64,000 nucleotides of DNA, from the NCBI GenBank assembly GCA_947652605.1, contig OX393577.1, positions 36,459,466-36,523,465 of the forward strand, in the 5' to 3' direction. Position 1 is the stretch's first letter; the number at the start of each line of letters is the position of its first letter. A program made the position numbers and the translations under genes. The DNA is from Elmis aenea. Taxonomy: Eukaryota; Arthropoda; Insecta; Coleoptera; Elmidae. Positions 44,715 to 56,962 of the stretch are shown here, in pieces. The notes beneath the pieces were generated by a model. The model had not been told where the DNA came from, ran no database searches, and worked only from the letters and a program-made list of their open reading frames with translations.

Positions 44715-44889
44715 CGAATCTCCCAAGAGTTTTTTCAAATAACTTCAAAACCTGAAATGATAAAATATTTTTGAAAACGGTTCTGAGTTTGTCCCAAAAA
44801 ATGCAAAGTTTTAGTAATTTAACCGTTTTTCTATCTTGCCTATTAAGCGAGATACGCATGCAATCCCATCGAATTTGGACCACCCTGTA
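44715..44889 (-). repeat. Solo end of foldback family F
   Basis: It ends GAATTTGGACCACCCTG|TA and matches 54195-54364 and 31500-31671. It abuts the broken DUF7869 frame. Confidence 0.75.
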
Positions 44890-45004
44890 CATAATACATA
44901 CTTCATTATTTTTTTTAAATCCGACTTGCGCCCGCCACTATTTTTCTCAATCGCGATTGCGCCCGCGCCACAATAAGGTTGGGAACCCCTGATCTAAGGT
45001 GACA

Positions 45005-45810
45005 TCAATTTAAAAAATATAGTTATTGATATACTTCATAGGGAGCGCTAGTTAACGTACTTTTTGACGTTTATGGTCAATAATTGCAACCATAGAACAA
45101 TTGCGACAGCCATAGGTGCGTTCGGGACGTACGCTCTTTTTGCTTTATTTGCTCTTTTTTGCTCCACAGCGTTCGGGACGCGACTTTGGAGTAAAAAATA
45201 TCGCTCTGAAGGGCGTTCGGGACTGCATAAGTGGAGTAAATAAATCTACTCTAATTTGCACCACCTCTGAAGCTGGGGCAAGCTGAGCTCGCGAAAGAAA
45301 ACATGCGCATTACGGATTGTCTAAGTTTGAATTCTTTGAATTGCCAGGTACAGCATAAGAACAAGATACAGTTAACATCCAGGCTTCGTGTTATTGTGTT
45401 GCATTAGTTCATAACAATTTCTTGTGAACAGTAATTAACTTTCGATGTAATTCCCTATTATTAAAACAAAATTTTGGGAAGTTAAATGGTTTCATATAAT
45501 GACATTTTACATCAATTTTATAACCAAATAATCTAACAAATTCGAAGCAATACAATTTGTTGCTTGTTTTACTTACAATACAATGGTGTCTGATTAGACC
45601 GGTCTACAACAAAATAGTGAGGTTACCTTTATATTTGAAATATCCGCTGATTTTCTGCACTTATACGTCCCGAACGCACAAGATTTACTCTTGGAGGCTC
45701 TGAGACCACGTGATTACAATCTTACTCCAATCCACTCCAATCTGGGAGCGTGCGTCCCGAACGCACCTCATATAAGCGGAGCGGATTATGAATGAAGTTG
45801 TCCATAATTG
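45005..45810. mobile_element. MITE I fragment hosting MITE H
   Basis: 45005-45113 plus 45772-45810 match the right third of the 61065-61677 element ('gttattgatatacttcatag' and 'cggattatgaatgaagttg'). The middle is MITE H copy 2. The fragment ends about 200 bp upstream of the Elp1 start codon. Confidence 0.75.
45114..45768 (+). mobile_element. MITE H copy 2, 655 bp, CAT duplication
   Basis: Same family as 36680-37348, reversed, with CAT on both sides (45111-45113 and 45769-45771). It is inserted within the terminal repeat of MITE I, just upstream of Elp1. Confidence 0.85.
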
Positions 45811-46012
45811 AATATTGACTCTACCTTCTTCTATGGACTCTACGCCCTCTAACGATACATCGAAATCCATATGTTTATAAAACTAACCTAAAAGCTGTCA
45901 CATGCTGTGAATGTGTGTGAATCAGTGTGAATGTAATAACATGGTGATAACGTGATAACCTTATAAAATACTACTAGTATATGTAGTTGATTGAAACAAT
46001 TAAAAAATTAAA
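45811..46012 (+). promoter_or_regulatory. Elp1 upstream region
   Basis: About 200 bp between the last transposon sequence and the Elp1 ATG must contain the core promoter unless an upstream exon exists. It holds 'tgtgaatgtgtgtgaatcag' repeats. A minus-strand ATG at 45870 with a possible donor at 45825 faces away from Elp1. Confidence 0.4.
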
Positions 46013-49000
46013 ATGAAAAATTTACAACTACACGATGTAGAGCGAAAATTATTAGATTGTACATTTGAAGGCGTGAGTTTGGCAACGTATTATAAAGAAA
46101 CTGTGTACTTTATTAAAAATCGCATATTACTTGCTTATGATACAATCAATGGCCAAGAAAAACATCTCTATGTTATATCAGATGATGATGAGCAAACCAG
46201 GAATAAAGCAAATTACTATGAACCTGTAACCAATTTTAAAATTCTGGAAGTGGAAGAAAAATTATGGTTTGCAACGGCAAATGAATTTGTTATTGTAGAT
46301 TTGCAAGAAAATTTTATACAGTGTTTTGTATTGGAATTCAAACTTTTAACAGCAGAGTGGAATCCTTCAACTACACTTATCGCTGTTATAAAATCCAATA
46401 ATGAAATTGCTATATGCACATTGGATGCACAAGCAGGTATTGTTAGCATATTGGAAACAACACAGTTGTATGATGCGTTGCCAGTCAATTTTGTATCTGT
46501 TGGTTGGGGGTCGAAAGAAACCCAATTCAAAGGGTTAAGTGCGAAAAATTTACTTACTAAGCTCGACATTTGTGATGGTAAGAAACTGATCACTTAGTTA
46601 CTAGTTGAAAGTTTGTAATCTATTAAACTAAAATATATTTCATTAATCATACTTAAATCATACACTTACACATTTAAAAATAAGTGTAATGAGTTAAAAT
46701 ATAAGTACATGTATTTTTTTTTTGCGATATAGAATCAGTTTATGATAAACGGCCACGAATAAGTTGGAGGGGAAATGGACAAATGTTTGTCGTTAACTAC
46801 TGGAACGATGGTAAAAGACACTTTAAGGTATTCTCAGAAATGTGTATTTTAATGCATGAAGCGCAAAGTACATTAGGTTTACAACCTGTGATTGCATGGA
46901 GGCCCGAAGGAAACAGCATTGCTTGCGTAGTAAGCAAGAATAATGAACAAATGATAACGCTGTTTGAAAAAAATGGTCTTAGTCATCAGGATTTTGCTCT
47001 TTGCTGTAATGTAAGTATAACAAAATTCTAAACATGTGCAAAGTATTTGGAGTGATTGTCTTTAATGTTTATAATAAAGATAAGTTATTTGTGACTTTGT
47101 AAATTGATCATGAATTGTAATGATGTAAAGAAATAATATTCAGTTATCTTTTAGGCTCCAGTAGAAGATTTAAAGTGGAGCACTTTTTCTGATGTTTTAG
47201 CAGTGTGGCAAAAAACTGACAAAGGTATATCGACAATAAGTCTATATACTAAAAGTAATTGGAAATGGTATCTTAAACAATATCTAGAATTTTCCAAAGA
47301 AAGTCCTCTCGTCGCATTCGACTGGTCATATGTTGGTATAAGTTCTATACTTGAATTACAAACTTTAACAGTTAAAGAAATGATTAAATATACATTTAAA
47401 TATGAAGTTAACTACAGCACTATGCAGTTGAACGAAGCAACATCAGTGTGTGCAGTTGTTGATGGTAATAACGTTTATATTAGTCAGTTTATTTATGGTA
47501 CCATACCACCACCAATGGCAGATTATGTGCTTACATGCAGCCATCCTTTAAATTTTGTTGTATTTCATTCACACGATCCTAGACTGGCTTTAATCGACAG
47601 TGAAAATAATATTAACGTCTACGATTTTTGCAACGATAGTTTTCATTCTGTGGGACAATTTACTGTGAAAAAATCATTGTGTAACATGCCTTTATATTTA
47701 CATCACTTTTATTGGAAATCAGCCACTATACTTTGTTGTATTGCTAACAGCAGTGATAACAAAAATGACTGCATTTTTACATTACATGTAGAAGGAGATT
47801 CTAATAGTTGGATATTTAAAACAACAGAAAATATTAATAAAGGCCCAAGTTTCATAACATATTTGCATGAATCAGATCAGACAGTGATGCAAATGAAAAA
47901 TAAAATATTAATATGTGAAGGTAAAAATATTACGCGTAAAATTGTCCTACCGATGTCTGCCGTTTATCTAAAGAGCATCTTAGTTAACAATGAAGTGTAT
48001 GTATTTGCGCTGAATCCAGTAAACAATTTTTTTATCAATGGTGTAGAGGTTTTCAATAATATAACATCATTTATAATACACGATAGTTATATAATGTTAA
48101 CAACAATGCAGAACGAATTACTCGGCATTGGTGTAAATTCGGATTCGTTGCAGTCGGTGATTACATCGAAGCTTAATGGCATTTATCATCATCCATTAGA
48201 ACAAGGATACCTGTTGGTTTGTGGTATACCGAATACTTCTAACATTGTTATACAGCATCAAAGAGGTAATTTACAGATAATATCGTGCCGATTTATTTCT
48301 ATAGAGAGAATAGAACATGATTTACGAGAAGGTAAATGGGACGTTGCTCTTGAAAAATTGCGACTAGAAAGGCTACATTCTAATATACTAGTGGATTTGG
48401 ACGTAACGCGTTTTTTAAACAGTATAGAAAAGTTTGTGAACATGAATAGTACACCGGCACTTTTAAATAGTTTCATACAAGAACTAATTGAAGAGAACAT
48501 ATTCACAACGTTGTATGATCAATGTGGGTTTAATATTTTGCAGCAGGATGGTAATAAATTGGAATGTGTATGCAGGGCTTTAATTAATTATCTGATATCG
48601 GTTGATTATCAACATTTTGTTACTACAATAGTACTTGCGTCGTTAGCTGTTAAAAGTGTTGATTCAATGCAAAATGCATTGACGCATATAGGAAATATGT
48701 TAAATACATTCGGTAATAGTGCTCAAGCAGTTGAAAAGGCAGAACAAGCAATGCAAATATTACGTAATTATGCGTCACCATTAGAAATACATCAGGCAGT
48801 TCTATCTACTTATAATCTTGATTTTATTCTGTTTGTGCTGAGAAATCTGGAAATGGACCCGAGACAATATGAACCGATTATGAATGATCTAAAACAGGTT
48901 GACGAAGCAGAACTCCGTTTTAAAATTAACGATATGTTATTGAATAATCCAGAAACAGCTGTGGGTTATCTGATTGCCATGTCGAAAGAGAGCGATGTTC

Positions 49001-50750
49001 ACACTATTATTGACTATGTAGTAAAGCACTCTGTATATAAAGCAGCTTTTGCATTCATAGACTATGATTCGGTCATATTTATGGAACTCACAGAATTGTT
49101 CTCCAAGTATTTATGTGCTTCTCAACTGCATAAAGATGCGGGTGATGTCTTAAAAAATGCTAAATTATGGCAAAAAGCCCTTAAACAGTACATAATCGCT
49201 AAGGCATGGGTCGATGCCTTAGACATTGTACAGGATCGATCTGCTGATATAACAAATGAAGGTAAATGTTTAGAACAATTAGCATATGGACTTGTTAGTT
49301 GTGGACGAGTTTTTGATGCCAGTAGAATCTTTGAGGTAAATCTTCAAGACTCGGAAATTGCGATGGAAGTCCTAATAGATAATAAAAAATTTATGGCAGC
49401 TGTTGAAATGGCTAAAAAATATAATCGTTCCGATGTAATAGGTATGTGCATAACCAAATTCTTCCTTTTCAGTATATTTTCAAATTTTTTTGATTTGTTT
49501 CCTTGCTATTTCATTTTGACAGCTTAATAGAGTTTTAATACAAATTTGTTTCAACTTCTGTATAAGTTTTCAAATAAATTTTTAAAAAAAGTTAAACTGC
49601 TTTTGCACGTCACTTACTTTATGTATTTTAAATTAGCTAATTAATGTTGTTCATGCTTTTTTATCTTTTATTTTAAGAATCTGATATTTTTATGGCCGTC
49701 ATTGAGTATTCGAAACTACTGGTTGATAAATTAGTCAACATGAAAGGCACGTTTTACGAACAACTTAATCGATTAGCTGAAGTACGTAAAAAAAAAATGG
49801 ATAAGCGAAATACAAATTTGATAGCTGACCTAGACGAAGAACATGTTACTTCATTTGCAGATGATGTGATGTCGATAGTTTCTGGACATAGTACTTCTAT
49901 AGTATCTAGTAGGTATGTGTTTTACAGATATAGTCCCAAAGTGAAATTTTTACTTCGCTAAAATTAATACTATATGTTTTGTTTTGAAAATTGATAACTA
50001 TACTCTTAGTGATGATTACTACAGCTTATGAATATATTCAAATATTAATGAAACGTTTATTGTTTTAAAATATCATTTTCGATTTGTAAATATATATATG
50101 TTTCATTTCTTTTTTGTAGTAGTCATCGCAGCAACAAATCTCTGAGAAGTCGTAAAAAGACGGAACTTAAGGCTATTAAACTTAAACAAGGTGGTGCCTA
50201 TGAAGATGTAGCTCTAATGCGATCATTATACATGCTGATTAAGGAATTATTTGAATTGGAAACAGATAGTAATGAACTGCAATCACTTTTGACAATCTAT
50301 CAATCCAATATCAAAAATTATATCAGTGATGTTCAGTTGCATCTAAGAAATTTGCAAACAGATGTGGAAAAACATATTTTTGAAATTTGGCCAGAAGAAT
50401 TAGAGAGTGACTGCGATAATAATGTATGGACAACTGTTTTAAAAGAAAACATTGAAATTTTGGGTAAATTTTCACATTTTTTATTTTAGTAAAAGTTTGC
50501 ATAATTGGCTAAGGAACTATTAAGCATTTTGCAGATCAGTGTATATCTTTCAACACTTGTAATTATGCTTTTTGTAATTTTTTTTCCCAACTATATTGCT
50601 AAAACCATAGTTTTAATTTACCAACTGTAATAACAAACAATGCTAATCTTTGCCTTTTTTTAAGAACCACAATATAGAAAAGCTCCTACACTCAAAGGTA
50701 TTCGGATAAACCCAATTAATACAGCGCAACATATCGCAAGGAAGTGTTGA
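46013..50750 (+). CDS. Elp1: Elongator complex protein 1 (Elp1/IKAP), 6 exons
   Basis: Exons 46013-46577, 46733-47010, 47155-49441, 49678-49912, 50120-50463 and 50665-50750 join in frame to 1264 codons plus stop, close to Drosophila and human Elp1. All introns (144-236 bp) are GT-AG. The N-terminal half is a WD40 beta-propeller region (LYVISDDDEQ, then SWRGNGQMFVVNYWNDG), and the rest is TPR-like helices (FSKYLCASQLHKDAGDVLKN, then AKLWQKALKQY). Exon 4 has EVRKKKMDKRNTNLIADLD. Exon 5 starts with the basic patch SHRSNKSLRSRKKTELKAIK (about residue 1123), the tRNA-binding region, followed by the C-terminal dimerisation helices. Elp1 scaffolds Elongator, which adds cm5 groups to wobble uridine of tRNAs. 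No disabling change seen. Confidence 0.96.
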
Positions 50751-50900
50751 ATAAGCCATTCAACACCCATTTATCATGTATCATTACGTTTGTAACCATC
50801 CAATGTTCTAAAACTAACTAAAATATTACAAAATACGATTGGTCAGCCCATAATCCGTGACAATCAATGTTAAAAAATTGTGTATTATTTTGTTTGAAAA

Positions 50901-50906
50901 AATAAA
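50901..50906 (+). terminator. Elp1 polyadenylation signal
   Basis: AATAAA 150 nt after the Elp1 stop codon. Confidence 0.65.
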
Positions 50907-51203
50907 TTTTTATTAAGATTGTCACTTATTTTACTGTAGTTTTTAAAAATTAATAATAAACAACTGTAACATCATAGGTAATTAATTTATGTCATAAATA
51001 ACAATTTTAATTTAGTTTTCTACCTACCTGCCTGTCTGCCAGTACAGGGTGGTCCAAATTAGATGGGATTGCATGGGTATCTCGCTTAATGTCTAAGATA
51101 GAGAAACGGTTAAATTAGCAAAAATATGCAGATGTTTGAGACCACTTCAGAACCGTTTTCAGAAATATTCTATCATTTCCGGTTTTTGAGTAATTGAATA
51201 AAA

Positions 51204-51585
51204 TAGTTATTTATGTATCAAGGCCAAAAAGTGTAACTACGTCTCGGCCAGCAAACAGACAAGGCCGAAAAAGTACGTTTTGGCTGAGGTGCATATTACA
51301 TTTTTTGTGCGATCGAATTAAAAACAATTTGAATTTTTAGTAATTTTCAAAATTATAGGTTAGAAACTACGTGACATTCTGTCACTGACAGATGACGGCG
51401 TATGTACTGCATTACCGGCCCTCTCCTTAGCAACGGCTGTAAAAGTTACTTTTTCGGCCGTTGCTAAGGGTAACGGCCTGAAAAGTAATTTTTACGGCCG
51501 TTGCTAAGGATAGGGCCGGTAATGCAGTACTTTATGGTTGCTTTCGCGTCCGTCAAACAGCTGTTTCTAGTACAATCGCACAAAA
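51204..51585. mobile_element. MITE J copy 1 in foldback F
   Basis: This block interrupts the left arm of foldback F between 'aataaaa' and 'agtgtt', where the right arm is continuous. It contains 'ttttttgtgcgatcg' and its complement near the end, and paired 'acggccgttgctaagg' blocks that form a hairpin. A second copy lies at 57557-57895. Confidence 0.75.
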
Positions 51586-51677
51586 AGTGTTTTTTTGTCA
51601 TATTAATAATGTGTCATGGAAGCGATAGTTAGCTATGACCTATTAAAATTCCCTATTTTTTTCTCATTCCAAATATA

Positions 51678-53562
51678 CAGGGTGATTGATTGAGACCGGG
51701 CATTAAAAATATATGAAGAATGAAAAAGGGTATGGATCTGAAATTTTGGTTATGACCATAATGGCATCTGATCTGTTTAATGAAAATATTTTCAATATGG
51801 CGACACTTCCGGAAATACCGGAAGTTGACGTCTACTTTCTTATTTCAAATACAATGGTCTATTTTTTATTGCGTATTTGGATTCAAAACGTTATTTTAGA
51901 GGGACTTTTATTAGCATTCCCTATACCTAAGTGCAGCCATTTTTAAGATTTTTGGACTTTTTTGAAAATTTTTCGATTTTCATCGTGATGCTTAATATTA
52001 TCTACCACCGCCATTTTTGAAGAAAAAACGCTTAAATTTAGACCATGCCTAGAAGAAACCTTGGACTACATCCTGGATATTTTGCAATCGATGCATTACT
52101 TACAGGGTGTCCAAAATTTAATTTTCTTTTAATACAACTTCAGACCACCAAAACTCGTTTTTTTCAAATACAATGCCCAAACTTTTTTTTCATTTTCTAA
52201 TGCAAAATTACATTCTGCATCAATCTGTATTAGCGTTTCCTATACCTATCTGCAACAATTTTCGAGTTATTAAGAATTTTTGATAAAGTTAAGAGTAATT
52301 GCAACATTTTTAAATAGTAGGCCTTGGAAATGACAACAAATGCCAATACTTAATAACCGTCAACCACTTTTATCGCGTTTGTCTGAAGTATCCATGAAAA
52401 TGGATTATCAAGAGTATTCAAACACGGATATTTTGAATTTATTTTACATTCTTGGACAAATTCAGAAGATTATTGAAAGTGTGAACGAATAGTTGTGTAT
52501 TTTTAATGTAGCTTGTACAGCATAGTATGTTAAACCCGAGTCTTGCGCTACCAATCGAATTGATCGCTGAGGATGGTCATTAAAATATCTCAGGATGTTA
52601 ACTTTGTTAGTTTCATCATTTGTCACACGCTTAGGTCGAATACAAGCAGATTTCACTCTTCTAAATTGAAAAAAAAATTGATTCTATTCATTAAAATTTC
52701 TGTCTGGTCATTACAGTCAAATAAGGATAACTCTCAATGACCACGCGGCAAGTTCTTTCAATAATCTTGTTACATCCTTCATGAATATAAAATAAGTTCA
52801 AAATATTCGTGTTTGAATACTCTTGATTATACATTTTCATGGATGCTTCAGACAAACGCAATAAAAGTGGTTTACAGTTATTAATATTGGCATTTGCTGT
52901 CATTTCCAAGGCTTACTATTTAAAAATGTTGCAATTTCTCTTAACTCTATCAAAAATTCTTAATAACTCGAAAACTGTTGCAGTTAGGTATAGGAAACGC
53001 AAATACAGGTTGATGCAGAATGTAATTTTGCATTAGAAAATGAAAAAAAAGTTTGGGCATTGTATTTGAAAAAAACGAGTTTTAGTGGTCTGAAGTTGTA
53101 TTAAAAGAAAATTAAATTTTGGACACCCTGTAAGTAATTCATCGATTGCAAAAATTCCAGGATGTAGTCCAAGGTTTCTTCTAGGCATGGTCTAAATTTA
53201 AGCGTTTTTTCTTTAAAAATGGCCATGTTAGATAATATTAAGCATCACGGTGAAAATCAAAAAATTTTCAAAAAAGTCCAAAAATCTAAAAAATGACTGC
53301 ACTAGGTATAGGGAATGCTAATAAAAGTCCCCCTAAAATAACGTGTTAAATCCAAAAATGCAATAAAAAATATACCATTGTATTTGAAATAAGGAAGTAG
53401 ACGTCAACTTCCGGTATTTCCGGAAGTGTCGCCATATTGAAAATATTTTCAATAAACAGATCAGATGCAATGGCATAATGATGGTCATAACCAAAATTTC
53501 AGATCCATACCCTTTTTCATTCTTCATATATTTTTAATGCCCGGTCTCAATCAATCACCCTG
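51678..53562. mobile_element. Foldback element C2, 1885 bp, nested
   Basis: Same family as 12003-13849. TA duplications are at 51676-51677 and 53563-53564. The opposite arm of the host palindrome shows the uninterrupted site, so the insertion point and TA duplication are directly read. Confidence 0.92.
52462..52909 (-). pseudogene. DUF4817/HTH transposase fragment, second copy
   Basis: Minus-strand frames encode YSNTNILNLFYIHEGCNKII and ERTCRVVIESYPYLTVMTRQ (a DUF4817-like helix-turn-helix). After a gap come SIRLVAQDSGLTYYAVQATL and KIHNYSF, an HTH linker region. The fragment ends before any DDE domain and frames are broken. It matches 12698-13073 in order and spacing, so the two loops derive from one ancestor. 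Confidence 0.6.
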
Positions 53563-54366
53563 TATAAGGGTTGATGTTTTTATTTTCAATAATACGCAAG
53601 TTACGAAGGTTTTTTAGTGTTTTTTTTAAAGAAAATCATAGTAGCCTCTGAAAACAAAACAAGGTGTAAAACCTTACAAAACTCATATGGTACAAGTTAC
53701 CAAGATTTTTGCATTTGTTGTTGAGAAATTTTTGAACATAAGATAAACAGCAATATACTACATAACTGCTGATTCCGACTTTGTTGTTGTTATTTTATGT
53801 TCAAATATTTACAATGTTTATCTAAACAACAAATTAAAAAACCTTGGTGACTTGTACCACATGAGTTTTAAAAAGTTTTACACCTTGTTTTTTTTTATGT
53901 TTTCACAGCCTACTGTTTTTCTTAAAGAAAAAACTGTCGTAACTTGCGTGTTATTGAAAATAAATACATCAACCCTTATATATTTGGAATGAGAAACAAC
54001 TAAGGAATTTAAATAGGTCATAGCCAACTATAGTTTCTATTTAGAAAAAGGTAAGTTTGTATCATAACTTTTGAACGGCGAGCGAATTTTTTTTTTTTAG
54101 TATGTACAAATTAAACAAAAATATCTAAAAATAATCTCCATAAATGTTTTCGATATTTACAACAATAATGGACATGTGACACATTATTAATATGACAAAA
54201 TAACACTTTTTATTTAATAACTCAAAAACCGGAAATGGTAGAATATTTCTGAAAACGGTTCTAAGTTTGTCCCAAAAAACCACATTTTTGGTAATTTAAC
54301 TGTTTTTCTATCTAGAATATTAAGCGAGATACCCATGCAATCCCATCGAATTTGAACCACCCTGTA

Positions 54367-55493
54367 CTGTTCTGTGCATGTTTTGTCGTTGAGGCTGTTT
54401 AAAACATTTGTTTTTTAGCATTCTTAAAAGTGGTTGTATCTGCAACTATTATTTGAAAACTATTGGAAATATTTTCTAGAAAATCACTGAAATGATGTGG
54501 AAGTTCAAATAGTTTTATGAAAATCCATTTTTTTTTGTATTGTTTTGTGTTCATTTTTAAAAAACATTGTGTATGTTGACACAAAACTGATAATTGAGGT
54601 AGTTTTTTTTTTACTTAGGTTAACATAATTAATCGCTTTACTAACTAAAATATCAGTAAATGTTTTATATTAGTTAAAACAAATAATCTTAACGCCTAGT
54701 GCTAGTGGCACCATATTTATAAATAAATTTTGAAGTATTAGTGCATTATTTGAAGGTAAAAAATGAAATTTTATTGAACAGAAGCAGTCTAACTTTCATA
54801 CAATTAATTAGTCTGTAACTTGATACAATTTTTATATTTTAATAAATTATAATCATGCAAGGTAAATCATCACATTTAAACTACACGTTTGTTATGTCGA
54901 TCCAAAAATGGGCTTGAAGTCGTAATTAAAATTGATTATTAATTTTTTAAATCATAATTTCAACCATCTGTGGGTATACAATCGTTATTAAGTATGTAAG
55001 TAAGATGTGGATGGGGTCAATGTTCAGAGAAAGACATTTCAAATCAATCTTTAAAACATTTTTCAAATTTGACAGAAGTTTTTAACTTTAAAAACATTAA
55101 TTTGAAAAATTAGAACCACTAAAAATATCTTTCATTTAGAACTTTTTTTTTAGAAGAAACAAAAAAGATCAGAGTTGGTGTTGAATAAGATTGTTGGGGT
55201 GATGTGTTTAACACTTATTTGTTTTACACATTTGAAGAACTAAAGACTGCCATTTTTAAATGGGTTAAATTATTGCATTCAAATATTTAACATAATTGAT
55301 GAGTTTTTATGTTTAAATTTAATAAAATATGAAATTTCCTTTTCAATAATATTTGTTGTCGGTTTTATAAAAATATTTACTTTTATTAAAGCTGATAATT
55401 ATCAATTTCTCTTTATAATATTGTTAATAGTGCAGTCGATTTTATTTACCCAAACACAAAATATAATCTTTAAACAAATTTAAGTTAACAAAC
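54367..55493. other. AT-rich intergenic, no gene seen
   Basis: It lies between foldback F and the TFB1M 3' end. No exon or element end recognised. Confidence 0.55.
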
Positions 55494-55499
55494 TTTATT
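55494..55499 (-). terminator. TFB1M polyadenylation signal
   Basis: AATAAA on the minus strand about 33 nt beyond the TFB1M stop, likely the shared 3' end of the COA3-TFB1M transcript. Confidence 0.7.
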
Positions 55500-55531
55500 C
55501 AAAACAAAATTAATAAACTACATAATCATAA

Positions 55532-56945
55532 CTAAGACGTAACAGTAGCAGTAATTACTTTGTTGCTTCGAATTCTATAATCATAGTTTTCTACAATAGG
55601 TAATTCTTCACAAATTGCTTTATACGCATAACACAGTCTGGCAAACTCTTCGTTGGTTATTTCAAACGGTCTTGCCGTGTGGTCCACATCAGCTAGTGCA
55701 AACAGTTTTGGCCCTGTAATTATAATACAAGAATAAGGAAAACTAAGATACAACAAAAAATTGTGTACTGTTTTTTTATACATAAAAATGGGTTTTTTAA
55801 ACTATTCTAGTTAAGCATTCATCTAAATAATATAAATTATTTACTTGCCTAAAAATAACCCCTACCTATTTATTAAATAGCTACCAAATCATACTGTAAC
55901 ATAATTTTGAAACGTTTTTTTTTTTTTTTTTAAATATAAGAAGCCTTATGAATATTAGGATGTTTTGATTTTCAAAAAAAGATATGAAGAAAACTTTAAA
56001 ATTTTAGATATAAACATCACGATTTTTAATTGTTTTCAAGACATTTGTATATGATTCCAAATAAGTTATTTTCATTTTTATAATTATATTGCTTTTTATG
56101 AAAGTAAGGATATTACCTAACACCGGTCTCAAGTCTTCTGGGAAAAGACGTTCCGCTCCACGCATTGAAAATTTTTGCCGCATATTAAAAGTATGCCTAA
56201 GAATTTTTTCCACCATCTTAAAAGGCAATTTAACTAAGGGATCTTTTAATGGTACTAAAGTAACAACACCAACATCAACATCTGGTTTTGGTATAAATGC
56301 TTTTCCTGGGATAGTAAACTTATGTTGGACGTCACACCACATCTGACACATAACTGACAATCTACATCTTTGTTTATGTGTTATAGGAGCCACCATGCGT
56401 TCGGCCACCTCCTTTTGAAATGTCAATGTCATTGATGTTCTGCCAAACGCCCATGCAGAGCGTTTTTCTGATACAGCATTTAACCAACGGATAATTAAGT
56501 TTGTCGATACGTTAAATGGTAAATTACCAATTAAATGTATGGGTGGAGGATCGTCATACCAATCATTCTTGATAGCCGTTTCAAATCCAGCTTCAAAGTT
56601 ATAAGACCGAATATCTCCAATTTCTATAACCATTTTGGTGAAATTTTTGCTTGCATCTTGTAACAATTCCAAAGTCGGTAAAAATCTGGCGTCTTTTTCA
56701 ACCACTATTAATTTTTTTGGATTTCTTTTAATAATTGATCTTGTAATGCCACCAGGTCCTGGTCCTACTTCACACACGTAATGATTGTGAACATTACCTG
56801 CTGCTTTTACTATTTTATCAGTTATACGTTCATCTAACAAAAAATTTTGAGATAATTGGCGAAGAGCTCTTAATCTGTATAAACGAATTAAATCTCTTAT
56901 TGTTGGTAGAGGAGGCAATCTTATGTTACCAGCTACTGACGACAT
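55532..56945 (-). CDS. TFB1M: Mitochondrial rRNA dimethyladenosine transferase 1 (mtTFB1)
   Basis: Exons 56945-56117 and 55713-55532 join across a 403 bp intron (TTAG|GTAATA and ATTACAG|GGCC) to give 336 residues, close to the 330-346 of animal mtTFB1. Visible motifs are LSQNFLLDERI (31-41), the SAM-binding CEVGPGPGGITR (58-69), the acidic VVEKD (about 81-85) and the catalytic-type loop GNLPF (140-144). KPDVDVGVV and a last exon with LADVDHTARPFEITNEEFAR follow. The enzyme dimethylates two adenines in helix 45 of the mitochondrial small-subunit rRNA. Its ATG is 17 nt after the COA3 stop on the same strand, so it is probably translated from a dicistronic mRNA. Confidence 0.95.
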
Positions 56946-56962
56946 AATTAAAAATTATAAAA

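Larger units (their letters stand above)
51045..54364. mobile_element. Foldback element F, 3320 bp with insertions
   Basis: TA|CAGGGTGGTCCAAATTAGAT at the left and the complement |TA at the right bound a palindrome. Its left arm is split by MITE J (about 51204-51585) and by foldback element C2 (51678-53562). The centre of the host palindrome is near 53740. Solo arms of the same family occur at 31130-31671 and 44715-44889. Confidence 0.9.

Noticed and set aside
46216..46593. 125-codon minus-strand frame
   Set aside because: It is the antisense shadow of Elp1 exon 1.
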